Shown here piece after piece: positions 52,469 through 61,606 of a stretch of DNA of 64,000 bases. Location of the stretch: contig NZ_JAOANW010000005.1 of NCBI RefSeq assembly GCF_026162365.1, forward strand, positions 1-64,000, written 5' to 3'. Source of the DNA: Nitratireductor luteus. GTDB lineage: Bacteria; Pseudomonadota; Alphaproteobacteria; Rhizobiales; Rhizobiaceae. The notes below the pieces were generated by a model, which was not told the origin of the DNA, made no database searches, and saw only the letters and a program-made list of their open reading frames with translations. The translations under genes were made by a program, and so were the position numbers. The number at the start of each line of letters is the position of its first letter. Position 1 is the stretch's first letter.

Positions 52469-53527
52469 TCAGGCACCCGCGGCAAGCGTTTCGAGTGCGC
52501 GCATCCGGTTGAGCGCGCCGACTGGCCTGCCGTTCTCAGCCAAAACGGAGATCTCTTCGGGGCCTGAGATGAGCAACGGCGCAATTTCGGAAATCGTTGC
52601 ATTTGCCGATACGCCAGCACCACCAGTCGCATCTGCGGACGGTTGCATCAAGGACGAAACCCGCACCACCCGTGCAGGCGACACCTTGGCGACAAAGCGC
52701 TTCACATAGTCGGTGGCCGGCTGCATCACCAGTTCTTCCGGGGTGCCGATCTGGACGATGCGTCCGCCCTCCATTATCGCGACGCGATCCGCCAGGCGGA
52801 TCGCCTCGTCAAGGTCATGGGTGACAAAGACCACAGTGCGGGTCTGGGTCTTCTGCAAGCGCAACACCTCCGTTTGCAGATCGGCTCGGATCAGCGGGTC
52901 CAGTGCTGAAAACGGCTCATCCAGGAACCAGAACTCCGGATCCGTCGCCAATGAGCGGGCGATGCCGACCCGCTGTTGTTGGCCGCCCGACAGTTCTGCC
53001 GGAAACCGTCCCTCGCGGCCGCTCAGACCGACGGTCTCGACGAGCTCCAACGCGCGGGCTTTGGCCTTGTCGCGGGCCACGCCCTGCACTTCCAGTGGAA
53101 AGGCGATATTGCTCAGTACCGTCCGATTCGGCAGCAGCGCGAAATGCTGGAAGACCATTCCCATCCGGGTCCGCCTAAGCTTCACCAGCTCCTTGTCCGC
53201 AAGCGTCATGATATCGCGATCACCATAGAAAACGCGGCCTTCGGTGGACTCGGTCAGTCGCGTCAGACAACGCAGAAGTGTTGATTTTCCCGATCCGGAA
53301 AGCCCCATGATGACGAAGACCTCGCCTTGAGCGATCTGAAAAGTGGCGTCTTGAACAGCACCCACGAGACCGTCTTTGGTCAATGCCTCGGCGCTGCGCT
53401 CAGAGAGCGATCGCCGGGCGAAACGCGCTTTGTGTTCACCGAACACTTTCCAAACGCCTTCGGCACTCAGTGCGACAGGGCGGGTCAGCGCGCTGTCACC
53501 TGATGCCGCGGCTTTAGCGTCAAGCAT
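52469..53527 (-). CDS. glycine-betaine-type ABC transporter ATPase (ProV/OpuAA family)
   Basis: A 352-residue ATPase of the quaternary-amine (QAT) family. It has the family N-terminus with VFGEHKARF and DATFQIAQGEVFVIMGLSGSGKST (Walker A 75-83), signature ELSGGQQQR, Walker B WFLDEPFSALDP and VTHDLDEAIRLADR. Only a short, divergent CBS-like region (about 295-350) follows instead of the usual tandem CBS pair. It overlaps the fused permease gene by 8 bp. It powers uptake of a betaine-like compound. Confidence 0.92.
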   Translation of the reverse strand: MLDAKAAASGDSALTRPVALSAEGVWKVFGEHKARFARRSLSERSAEALTKDGLVGAVQDATFQIAQGEVFVIMGLSGSGKSTLLRCLTRLTESTEGRVFYGDRDIMTLADKELVKLRRTRMGMVFQHFALLPNRTVLSNIAFPLEVQGVARDKAKARALELVETVGLSGREGRFPAELSGGQQQRVGIARSLATDPEFWFLDEPFSALDPLIRADLQTEVLRLQKTQTRTVVFVTHDLDEAIRLADRVAIMEGGRIVQIGTPEELVMQPATDYVKRFVAKVSPARVVRVSSLMQPSADATGGAGVSANATISEIAPLLISGPEEISVLAENGRPVGALNRMRALETLAAGA

Positions 53528-55502
53528 GGATGTCTCCTTCGTGTCGCGCGGCGCGGGCCGCAGCGGATTTCAAGAGCGTATCGGCAATCAGCGCGATGCA
53601 AGCCACGCAGAGACCGGCAACGATCCCCGGTCCGACCTCGCCACGGGTCAGTGAGGTGTACACTTCCTGCCCCAGCTCTCGGGTGCCAACCAGCGCCGCG
53701 ATCACCAACATCGACAATGCCATCATCACCGTCTGGTTCACTCCCAGAAGCAGGGTGGGCATGGCAGAAGGCAATCGGACGAAGCGGAATGTCTGCCAAG
53801 GCGTACAGCCGGACATGGCCGCTGCCTCGACCCGTTCCGAAGGAACATGCTTCATGCCGGCCATGCCGTACCGCACCGCAGGAGCAATGGCATAGGACAC
53901 GACGGCGATCAGCGCCGAAAAATCCCCGTTGCGGAACAACATGACAGCCGGCAGCAGATAGACCAGCGTGGGCAGCGTCTGCAACGTGTCCAACACCAGC
54001 TGCACGGGCTGATGCAGTCGCGGGCGGGAAGATACCCAGAGCCCAAACGGCAGCCCGATTGCCAGAGCGATCGCCACTGCCAGAATGGTCAGATAGACCG
54101 ACACCATCGCCGGCTCCCAGTAGCCGGTCAGCGCGATGAACAGCAGCAGTGCCGCCACTGTCAGTGCCGCACGCCTTCCGCCCAACCAGTAACCCGCGGA
54201 GCAGACCAGAAGCCCGATCAAGGTCCAGGGTGTCGCCAGAAGGAGGTCGCGGAACGGGTTCATCACCTTCAGGAGCATGGCGGTGCGGATCGCGTCGAGC
54301 GGTTCATAGAACTCTCGGTTGATGAAGCTTACCGCACCGTTCCAGAAAGGCGCCGTTGTCAGTGTCAGATCGTCCGGCCACAGTCCCAGCGACGGAATGA
54401 CGAAACTGATCAGCGTGAAGAAGATCAGCAGTGCGAGCGCCAGAGCGGTATCCCGACGCCGCCAAAGCCCCACTGCCTGGGTCGACTGATTGTGCGCCGC
54501 CGCCTGCGTCAACCGGTCCAGAACGACAGCCAGTGCAACAATCCCCATGCCGGCCTCGAAGCCTGCGCCGAAATCCAGACGGCGCAGCGCCCGAAGGACA
54601 TCGTAGCCCAGACCGCCGGCGCCGATCATCGAGGCGATGATGACCATGTTCAGTGTCATCATGACGACCTGGTTCAACCCGATGGCGAGCCGTGGAACGG
54701 CGACGGGCAATTCAACCTTCCATAAAGTCTGCGCGCGGCTGCAGCCGGTCATCCGGGCGAGCTCCAGCGTTTCCTGAGGAACGGAGCGAAGGGCCAGGAC
54801 GGTCGCGTGAACCATAGGCGGAAGGGCGTAGACCACCGTGGCGAACAGGGCCGCGCTGGGCCCGTATCCAAACAGCAGGAGCGTCGGCAGCAGGTATGAA
54901 AAGATCGGCACGGTCTGCATGACGTTCATGACCGCGCGGACGAATGCTTCGGTCCGCGGTGAACGATAGGCCCGAATGCCGATGGCAAGCCCCAGGACGA
55001 GCGCCGTCACGACGCAGAGCAGAACCGAGGCCAAGGTGGTCATGGCTGAAACCCAAAGTCCGAATAAGGCCAGATAACACCCCGCCACCAGCGTTAGAAG
55101 CATCAGTCCACGCCCGGACAGACGCAGGGCCACCAGCGCGACCGCAAGCGTTACCCCCAGCCAGCTGAGTGGCGGCGCCGCCTGCACCTTGTTGAAACCG
55201 GCCCCCGTCACCCAGCCTTCGGCAAGCACGATCTTGAGCCATTCGATCGGCGCCTCGGCCGCCGCGGCCAGAGCGCGCGTGACATCTGCAAACGTCACCC
55301 CGCCGATCCCGGCATCGCGCGCCAGCCAGTTCAGGCCTTCGCCAACCCAGTTCGAAACGGGAAGGATCGCCCAGTTTGGCACGCTGGTGAGAACTGCCGG
55401 AAAGAAGGGTGCAGCAAATATAACGGCAATCAGGACTGGAAGTGCGATCCAGTCACCGATTGAACGCGCCCGCGCCTGTTCCTTGAGAAAAGTATCAGCC
55501 AT
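53520..55502 (-). CDS. glycine-betaine-type ABC permease, tandem fusion of two ProW domains
   Basis: A 660-residue permease roughly twice the usual ProW length. Two BPD_transp_1 domains are visible. The first (about 120-330) has the EAA-type loop ELARMTGCSRAQTLWKVELPVAVPRLAIGLNQVVMM; the second (about 460-640) has EAAAMSGCTPWQTFRFVRLPSAMPTLLLGVNQTVMM. Both halves keep the conserved Gly in the coupling loop. Such fused permeases are known in the QAT family. Paired with one ATPase gene, it would supply both channel halves as one chain. Confidence 0.92.
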   Translation of the reverse strand: MADTFLKEQARARSIGDWIALPVLIAVIFAAPFFPAVLTSVPNWAILPVSNWVGEGLNWLARDAGIGGVTFADVTRALAAAAEAPIEWLKIVLAEGWVTGAGFNKVQAAPPLSWLGVTLAVALVALRLSGRGLMLLTLVAGCYLALFGLWVSAMTTLASVLLCVVTALVLGLAIGIRAYRSPRTEAFVRAVMNVMQTVPIFSYLLPTLLLFGYGPSAALFATVVYALPPMVHATVLALRSVPQETLELARMTGCSRAQTLWKVELPVAVPRLAIGLNQVVMMTLNMVIIASMIGAGGLGYDVLRALRRLDFGAGFEAGMGIVALAVVLDRLTQAAAHNQSTQAVGLWRRRDTALALALLIFFTLISFVIPSLGLWPDDLTLTTAPFWNGAVSFINREFYEPLDAIRTAMLLKVMNPFRDLLLATPWTLIGLLVCSAGYWLGGRRAALTVAALLLFIALTGYWEPAMVSVYLTILAVAIALAIGLPFGLWVSSRPRLHQPVQLVLDTLQTLPTLVYLLPAVMLFRNGDFSALIAVVSYAIAPAVRYGMAGMKHVPSERVEAAAMSGCTPWQTFRFVRLPSAMPTLLLGVNQTVMMALSMLVIAALVGTRELGQEVYTSLTRGEVGPGIVAGLCVACIALIADTLLKSAAARAARHEGDIHA

Positions 55503-55550
55503 TGCGCCGCTCCGGCCGGGACCGTCATTGACGATCCCGGCGCGTTCAGG

Positions 55551-56507
55551 TCACTTTTCAGCGCAGGCTGCCCAGCCGCGCCACTCGGCTTCGTTTTCCT
55601 TTGCCCACTCCATAGCGACCTCCTCGATGCCGCGGCCTTCGACATCGACCTCGTAGACCAGCGCGCCAACCTCATCGCCATCCATCGTGAAGTTGCGCAC
55701 GATGTCATAGGCACAGGGCCAGATTTCATCGCCCTTTGCCCAAGCCATTTTCTTGATCCAGCCTTCGGGCTTGCCGCAATCGTATTTGGCGTCGGGGTTC
55801 ACGCCCCAGGACGCGTCCTCGTAGCAGGCGGGCTCATATTTCGGAAAATCCACGAACTTGCCATCATAGACCGACGGAGCCCAATGCGGCTTATAAACCC
55901 ACAATATGATTGGCGCCTTGCGCTCATAAGCGGCCTGAAGCTCGGCAAACATCGCCGCGTCGGTGCCCGAGTGGACCACCTCGAACGGCAGACCCAAAGC
56001 CTCGACCCGCTCTTCGTCGAAGCCGCCCCAGCTGACGGGGCCGCTCAGATACCGGCCCTTCGGCGCGGTTTCCGGGGCGGCGAAGGCCTCGGCACAGTCC
56101 CGCAGGGCGGTCCAGTCGGGTAGGCCGGGGCACTGCTCTTCCATATAGGAAGGATACCACCAGTCTTCCTTGGCCTGCGGCCCCAACTCGCCCATATCCA
56201 GCACCTTGCCGGTCGCGACCGAGGCAGTAAAGGCGGCATCCTGCGTGGTTTGCCACGTTTCCAATGCAATGGTCAGGTCCCCGGATTCAAACCCGGGGTA
56301 TCGGGCGCTGTCATCAGCGATGACTTTTTCGACATCATACCCGTAGGTAGACAGGATGATGTTCAGGATTTCGGTATTAATGAGCATCGACGACCAATCG
56401 GCCATCATCAGCTTGATCGTCTGGTTCGATTCCGGTTCAAAAGCGCTCGCGGGAGTGACAATTCCGACGCTCAGCGCGGCGATTGCGGTGATGAGTGTTT
56501 TTTTCAT
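55551..56507 (-). CDS. glycine-betaine/proline-betaine-type binding protein (ProX/OpuAC family)
   Basis: A 318-residue periplasmic protein with a signal peptide at 1-22 (TLITAIAALSVGIVTPASA). Aromatic residues typical of quaternary-amine cages occur in MADWSSM, DWWYPSYM, SWGGFDEE and YKPHWAP. Several Cys (EQCPGL, RDCAEA, PACYED, YDCGKP, WPCAYD, WAACAEK) could form disulfides. It is the first gene of the ABC trio, 54 bp after an SDR. The ligand is probably a betaine or related N-methylated compound. Confidence 0.92.
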   Translation of the reverse strand: MKKTLITAIAALSVGIVTPASAFEPESNQTIKLMMADWSSMLINTEILNIILSTYGYDVEKVIADDSARYPGFESGDLTIALETWQTTQDAAFTASVATGKVLDMGELGPQAKEDWWYPSYMEEQCPGLPDWTALRDCAEAFAAPETAPKGRYLSGPVSWGGFDEERVEALGLPFEVVHSGTDAAMFAELQAAYERKAPIILWVYKPHWAPSVYDGKFVDFPKYEPACYEDASWGVNPDAKYDCGKPEGWIKKMAWAKGDEIWPCAYDIVRNFTMDGDEVGALVYEVDVEGRGIEEVAMEWAKENEAEWRGWAACAEK

Positions 56508-56561
56508 GTTCGCCTCTGTGTTGAAGGTTGGCCTTTTCAGCCTTTGTTGTTGGGCTGGATA

Positions 56562-57368
56562 TCAGCCTTTCGCGTACCAGCCATTGTCGACGTAGAGTGC
56601 TGCCCCGTTGACAAAGCTGGCCTCATCCGAAGCCAGCCACAGCGCTGCCGCGGCGACTTCCTCCGGCTCACAGAGCCGGCCTTGCACGGCATTCAAATCG
56701 GCCTCGTTCCAGTTCTGGCCAAGCCCGTCCAACTCGTTGATCTCGCGCAGACCATGCGCGGTCTTGACGAAGCCCGGACAAACCGCATTGGCGCGAATGC
56801 CGTGATCCCGGTATTCGATCGCGATGGAGCGAGCCAGTTGCAGCACCGCGCCCTTGGTCATGCAGTAGAGGCTTTCCAGGCCGAAGCCCTTTTCCCCACC
56901 GATCGATGATGTGATGACCACCGAGCCGCCGCCATGTTTCAACATATGCGAGACAACTTCACGGCAGACGACAAAGGCCGAACGCACATTGATGTTCATC
57001 AACCGGTCGTAGTCTTCGTCGCTGCTTTCATGCAGGGGTTTCACGATGATCGTGCCGGCATGGCTGAACAACGTGTCGACGCGCCCCCAAGCCTGCACGA
57101 TTTTGTCCAGGGCACCGCAGACCGAACTGGTGTCGGACACGTCGGTCTCGAAAAACAGCGCCTGTCCACCAGTTGCCTCGATCTCGTCTGCCAACTCGCG
57201 GCCGCTATCGGCTTGGATGTCCAGGATCGCGACCCGCGCTCCCGCCTCTGCGAACAAACGCGCAGCGGCACGGCCAATGCCACCGGCTCCACCGGTAATT
57301 ATTGCGGTGCGGCCCTCAAGGCGCCCAGCGACAATGGGCTTCTTCGAGACCCGTTGAGCAACATTCAT
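56562..57368 (-). CDS. short-chain dehydrogenase/reductase (SDR), SHAG variant
   Basis: A 268-residue SDR. The cofactor loop is TGGAGGIG and an Asp after strand 2 (LDIQAD) favours NAD. The usual NNAG reads SHAG (LFSHAGTIIVKP), and the active-site Ser and YCMTKGA follow. ATG 57368 is chosen because the upstream extension to 57515 runs through the palindromic promoter region. It is paralogous to the SDR at 58236-59000, sharing IIVKP, LYC-x-x-K and GRLCEPEE. It heads the operon that continues with the betaine-type ABC transporter. Confidence 0.9.
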   Translation of the reverse strand: MNVAQRVSKKPIVAGRLEGRTAIITGGAGGIGRAAARLFAEAGARVAILDIQADSGRELADEIEATGGQALFFETDVSDTSSVCGALDKIVQAWGRVDTLFSHAGTIIVKPLHESSDEDYDRLMNINVRSAFVVCREVVSHMLKHGGGSVVITSSIGGEKGFGLESLYCMTKGAVLQLARSIAIEYRDHGIRANAVCPGFVKTAHGLREINELDGLGQNWNEADLNAVQGRLCEPEEVAAAALWLASDEASFVNGAALYVDNGWYAKG

Positions 57369-57392
57369 AGGGTTCTCCAAACGGCATTGGTC

Positions 57393-57417
57393 TAATGGTC
57401 TATTTTGAATACCATTA
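57393..57417. promoter_or_regulatory. inverted repeat in the SDR/ABC promoter, candidate GntR site
   Basis: TAATGGT (57393-57399) and ACCATTA (57411-57417) flank 11 bases containing ATTTTGAATAC. It lies 25 bases upstream of the SDR start and downstream of the GntR gene. The ATTTTG core recurs in the palindrome before the hydantoinase operon (59463-59479). Confidence 0.5.
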
Positions 57418-57527
57418 TATCGCTGCAAGTTTGTCAAGGCCGATCTGCTCCGAGGCAATAGAGCACGATCCCGAAAGGTGGACGCAGGTTTTCGGATAAG
57501 GTCATGCTCCAACAAGGAGCGTGGAGA

Positions 57528-58232
57528 TCAGGCTGCGGCTCTACCCAATCGACGGACAGTATCCCACAGAAGCCCGTGCAGATCGGCCATCGCGGCCTCT
57601 GCTTCGCCCACGCCCTCAGCGTTCAGCGCGGCAAGCAGACGCTCGAAATTGACCAAAGCGACGGTCCCTGCTTCAGACGTAGACGGTGTGTCGTAAGGCA
57701 GGAAAAGTTCAGCCAGCCCGTCCTCGATTGCCCGGGCAAGCAATGGGTTTTGGGTGGCATCCCCCAGCGCGAGCAGGAACAGTGCTTCAGCCTGCTTGCG
57801 GTGCGGCGCGGTGCGCGCCGCGTGCATCATGGCAACGGCCTCGCGCATCCGCTTCATCTCAGCCGGACCGCGCCGCATGCACGCAAGCCGGGCCGCCGCC
57901 ATCTGGTTGACGGTCAGAAACTCGACGACCCGCATCGTTTTAGCAGGGGCCCGCAACATCCGGCGGCGCGCCAATTCGCACAGCCGGTCTTCGTCAGCAA
58001 CAAAAGCCCCGCCCTGTGCGCCGCGCCGCACAGTTATATACTCATCCGTCTCGAGCACACGCAGCGCCTCGCGTAGGGTGACGCGGCTGATCCCGAACCG
58101 ATCGGACAACTGCCGTTCGGCTGGCAACTTCTCGGCGGGCAGCAGCAGACCGGCGTGGATCTGGCGGCGCAACAAGTCAACTGCAAGCCCATAAGCCGCC
58201 CGCGGCTCAACCGGGCGCAAGCCCCACAGCAT
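57528..58232 (-). CDS. GntR-family regulator, FCD (FadR) type
   Basis: A 234-residue regulator with HTH at about 14-80 (AVDLLRRQIHAGLLLPAEKLPAERQLSDRFGISRVTLREALRVLETDEYI) and an FCD-like helical domain. The C-terminal domain lacks several of the usual metal-binding His residues, so ligand binding may be metal-independent. It starts 3 bp after the SDR stop at 58236 and is co-transcribed with it. It is flanked by the ABC and hydantoinase operons and probably controls both. Confidence 0.9.
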   Translation of the reverse strand: MLWGLRPVEPRAAYGLAVDLLRRQIHAGLLLPAEKLPAERQLSDRFGISRVTLREALRVLETDEYITVRRGAQGGAFVADEDRLCELARRRMLRAPAKTMRVVEFLTVNQMAAARLACMRRGPAEMKRMREAVAMMHAARTAPHRKQAEALFLLALGDATQNPLLARAIEDGLAELFLPYDTPSTSEAGTVALVNFERLLAALNAEGVGEAEAAMADLHGLLWDTVRRLGRAAA

Positions 58233-58235
58233 TCG

Positions 58236-59000
58236 TCAAACCGCCGTAAAAGTGTTGTCCACGAAGATCTCGGCTCCGTTCACGAAGCTGGATGCATCGG
58301 AGGCGAGGAACAGTGCAACCTCCGCAATCTCCTCGGGCTCGCAGATCCGCCCCTGCATGACGTTAACGTCATTTTCAGAGGCGAAGACGCCGTAGCGGCG
58401 CAACTGCTCGATCTCATGCTCACCGTGCTGTGTACGCACAAAGCTGGGACAGATCAGATTCGACCGGATGCCCTGATCGCGATATTCCACCGCAAGCGCA
58501 CGTGCCAGCTGATGCATCGCCGATTTCGACGCGCAGTAGAGCGTCTCCAGATGGGTGGCGGCCCGCACCCCGGTGGTGGAGGTAAACACCAGGACTCCTT
58601 TCCCGCGCTCCAGCATCTCTGGCAGGACGAGCCGGCACATGAGAAAGGCCGATTTGGCATTGTTGTCCATCATCTCATCCCACTCCTCCAATGTGAACTC
58701 GAGGAATGGTTTCACGATGATGATGCCGGCATGGTTGAACAGCACATCGACCCTGCCAAAGGCATCCACCGTTGCCCCATAGGCACTTTCTGCCTGGTCT
58801 GGTCGGGAGACATCCGAGCATACAAAACGCACGTCAAAGCTTCGCTCGGTCAGTGCCTGTGCCAGCGCCTCGCCAGATTCGGGATCACGATCTGCGATCA
58901 TAACCTGCGCGCCCTCTTCGGCGAAAAGAGTAGCGCTGGCAGCTCCCGCGCCTTTGGCGCCGCCAGTGACCAGAACAGTGCGTCCAAGGAGTCTCTTCAT
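58236..59000 (-). CDS. short-chain dehydrogenase/reductase (SDR), NHAG variant
   Basis: A 254-residue SDR: TGGAKGAG cofactor loop, Asp after strand 2 (IADRDPES), LFNHAGIIIVKP in place of NNAG, Ser in TSTTGV and YCASKSA for the catalytic Tyr and Lys. It resembles the SDR at 56562 along its length, and both have a longer loop before GR-x-CEPEE. No strong ribosome site precedes its ATG. It is the first gene of an SDR-GntR unit that diverges from the hydantoinase operon. Confidence 0.9.
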   Translation of the reverse strand: MKRLLGRTVLVTGGAKGAGAASATLFAEEGAQVMIADRDPESGEALAQALTERSFDVRFVCSDVSRPDQAESAYGATVDAFGRVDVLFNHAGIIIVKPFLEFTLEEWDEMMDNNAKSAFLMCRLVLPEMLERGKGVLVFTSTTGVRAATHLETLYCASKSAMHQLARALAVEYRDQGIRSNLICPSFVRTQHGEHEIEQLRRYGVFASENDVNVMQGRICEPEEIAEVALFLASDASSFVNGAEIFVDNTFTAV

Positions 59001-59518
59001 GGATCAAAATCTATACCGTTGGATGCCCAAAATCCAGCGCGGCAATTGCAGGGGTGTGGCTGCGACTTCGCCACGCATCCGCTGCGCGTCGCTTAGCAAC
59101 AGCGACGAATAGGCGATTGCCAAGTAGGGGTCGGCTGCGATGGCAGGCCGCCACCGGTTACGGCAAGCGCGCGCCCTGATCTATAGAGCGGCAATCTCGA
59201 TGAGATCACCTTGATTGCCGCGCCGCACTGATCGAATCGGCATAGGTCGTTACAGTCCATTCGCTGCACAGAAGGCAGGATATAAATGGCGACATCAAAG
59301 ACCCCAGCGCCGCAAGTCACATCCGTGCACCAACGCTGCTTTTTGGCCTCCTGGATATCCACAGCCAAGTCTGCTTCCCGTTTGTATTTTGGGCGCTTCC
59401 GCGGTGCCCGGACCCTCTGCGCGAGAAAGAATCCGACATAGGACGTCAAAAAAAAGTTGACCGTATCCAAAATGGATACAACACTGTTCGATGAAACGTC
59501 ACTTGAGGAAGAAGGGCT
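59001..59518. other. divergent intergenic region, possible transposase scrap
   Basis: About 520 bases between the SDR and the hydantoinase operon. Near 59310-59345 the minus strand reads EAKKQRWCTDVT, similar to the start of the DDE domain of IS3-family OrfB proteins, but the similarity stops after about 12 residues. A palindrome at 59463-59479 lies next to the hydantoinase start. No complete gene is present. Confidence 0.35.
59463..59479. promoter_or_regulatory. palindrome before the hydantoinase operon, candidate GntR site
   Basis: GTATCC (59463-59468), AAAAT, GGATAC (59474-59479) is a perfect 6-bp-arm inverted repeat. It lies 39 bases upstream of the hydantoinase A start and just after TTGACC (59457-59462), a possible -35. 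On the other strand its centre reads ATTTTG, as in the site at 57393-57417. Confidence 0.55.
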
Positions 59519-61606
59519 ATGAGGGCCAACAGTTCACATCGCGAAAAGGCGGGCGATTGGCTTGTCGGCGTAGACGTCGGCGGCACGTTCACCGACTTTT
59601 CAGCACGCAATCTCGAAACGGGGCAGGTGCGGGTCCACAAGCGGCCATCCACTCCCGACGACCCTGGCCGCGCCGTGATCGACGGTCTTGCCGAGTTCGT
59701 TGAAAAGCATGACATCGACCCCGCGTCGATCACCCGTTTCGCGCATGGGACAACCGTAGCCACCAATGCGCTGTTGCAACGGCGCGGCGCCAAGGTGGTG
59801 GTGGTCACAACGCGCGGCTTCCGTGACCTGCTCGAGATCGGGCGCCAGATCCGCCCGCATCTCTATGACCTCCAGCGCGATAATCCGGCCCCGCTGGCCT
59901 CACGCGACCTGCGTTTTGAGATCGACGAGCGCATTGGCTCGCGCGGCGAGGTCGTCAGGCCGCTCAACGACGCGGCTATCGCCGCGCTGATCGCGGAACT
60001 GCGCCAGCATCCCGAAATCGAGGGCATCGCCGTCTGCCTGCTGTTTTCCTATCTCAATGGCGATCACGAGGCGAAGCTGGCCGAAGCATTGCGGGCGGCC
60101 TTCCCCGACCTCCTGGTCTCAGTCTCGCGTGAGGTGCAGCCTGAGTTCCGCGAATACGAACGCTTCTCGACCACGTTGATCAACGCCTTCCTGCAACCGG
60201 AGGTCAGCCGCTACATCGACCGCCTGCGCAACAAGGTTGGCGATGCCGCGCCGAAGGCCACCTTCGGCATATTTCAGTCGAGCGGTGGCCTCATGTCAGC
60301 GGCTAAGGCAGCCGATTTCCCTGTGCGGACGGCCCTGTCAGGGCCTGCGGCGGGGGCCGTTGGGGCGGCGCGTTCAGGGGCGTTGTCCAAGATCGGCGAC
60401 ATCATCACGCTGGATATCGGAGGCACGTCGAGCGACGTCTGCCTGATCCGCAACGGCCGCACCGCCATAGCGCGTATGCGCGATATCTCGGGCTTCAGCA
60501 TCCGCCTGCCGATGGTCGACATCCATACCATCGGCGCTGGCGGCGGCTCGATTGCGGTGCTCGGAAGCGACGGTCTGATGAAGGTCGGACCCGAAAGTGC
60601 CGGCGCCGTGCCTGGACCCGCCTGTTACAATCGCGGCGGTACGCTGCCCACCGTCTCGGATGCCAACTCGGTTCTAAACCGGCTTCCGCAGGAACTGGTG
60701 GGTGGCGGTTTCACCCTGCGACGCGATCTGGCGGTCGAGGCGTTGAAGCCCGTCGCCGACAAGCTCGGGATCGGTCTGGAACGCGCCGCGATGGGGATCA
60801 TTGACATCGTCAATTCCAACATCGTGCGGGCGATCCGCACCATCTCGGTCGAAAAGGGCAACGATCCGCGCAAGTTCGCACTGATGTCCTTCGGCGGGGC
60901 AGGAGGGCTGCATGCCGCCGAGGTCGCCCGCGCGCTCGGAATGAAGCAGGTTCTGGTGCCGGAAGCTCCGGGAATCCTCTGCGCCGACGGGCTCATTGCA
61001 GCAGACCTGCAGGAGGATTTCGTCACCAGCTGCCACCTCAAGCTGGCGGCGGGTGTCTCGGAGCTGGAACAGATCGCGCAAGAGCTGTTCGGACTGGGAC
61101 AGCACTGGCTGAAGACCGAGGCGGTGGACGCACAGGGCGAGCAGCTTCTGCTGTTTCTCGATATGCGCTACGTGGGTCAGAACTATGAGCTGCCGATCGA
61201 GATCGAGGCGACGGTGGACACGCAAGGCCATGTGGCATTGCCCGATGCGGATACGCTCGCAAAGGTCTTTTTCGCCACCTACGAGCGCAACTTCGGCCAT
61301 TACGACCCTGAGGCCCCGGTCGAAATCGTCAACGCGAGACTGCGGGTTCTGGCGCATCTCGCCCGCAATGACGGGGTGCAGAAAAAGGTTGAGACAGAAG
61401 CCACCGAGGTGCGGACCATCCAAGTGTGGTTCGGTGAAGGCTATCGCGACACGGCGCTTATAGAGCGCGCGGGCCTGAAATCCGGTGACAGCTTCCAGGG
61501 CCCCGCCATCGTCACGCAGCTTGACACCACAACCATCGTCCCGCCTGACGCCGTGGTGCGGATCGATGAAGCCGGCAACATGATCATGGACCTGAACAAT
61601 GACTGA
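59519..61606 (+). CDS. hyuA: hydantoinase/oxoprolinase family protein, subunit A
   Basis: A 695-residue HyuA-type subunit of an ATP-dependent cyclic-amide hydrolase or carboxylase (N-methylhydantoinase, 5-oxoprolinase, acetone carboxylase family). The N-terminal GVDVGGTFTDFSA and central ITLDIGGTSSDVCLI are the two phosphate-binding loops of the actin-like ATPase fold. MSFGGAGGLHAAEVARALG and the C-terminal GPAIVTQLDTTTIVPP are family-typical. It overlaps the subunit B gene by 8 bp. Neighbouring betaine-type transport makes an N-methylated cyclic amide possible. Confidence 0.92.
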   Translation: MRANSSHREKAGDWLVGVDVGGTFTDFSARNLETGQVRVHKRPSTPDDPGRAVIDGLAEFVEKHDIDPASITRFAHGTTVATNALLQRRGAKVVVVTTRGFRDLLEIGRQIRPHLYDLQRDNPAPLASRDLRFEIDERIGSRGEVVRPLNDAAIAALIAELRQHPEIEGIAVCLLFSYLNGDHEAKLAEALRAAFPDLLVSVSREVQPEFREYERFSTTLINAFLQPEVSRYIDRLRNKVGDAAPKATFGIFQSSGGLMSAAKAADFPVRTALSGPAAGAVGAARSGALSKIGDIITLDIGGTSSDVCLIRNGRTAIARMRDISGFSIRLPMVDIHTIGAGGGSIAVLGSDGLMKVGPESAGAVPGPACYNRGGTLPTVSDANSVLNRLPQELVGGGFTLRRDLAVEALKPVADKLGIGLERAAMGIIDIVNSNIVRAIRTISVEKGNDPRKFALMSFGGAGGLHAAEVARALGMKQVLVPEAPGILCADGLIAADLQEDFVTSCHLKLAAGVSELEQIAQELFGLGQHWLKTEAVDAQGEQLLLFLDMRYVGQNYELPIEIEATVDTQGHVALPDADTLAKVFFATYERNFGHYDPEAPVEIVNARLRVLAHLARNDGVQKKVETEATEVRTIQVWFGEGYRDTALIERAGLKSGDSFQGPAIVTQLDTTTIVPPDAVVRIDEAGNMIMDLNND

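Noticed and set aside
59093-59470. 125-codon minus-strand frame between SDR and hydantoinase
   Set aside because: Apart from a short transposase-like string it has no similarity and no ribosome site; not called as a gene.
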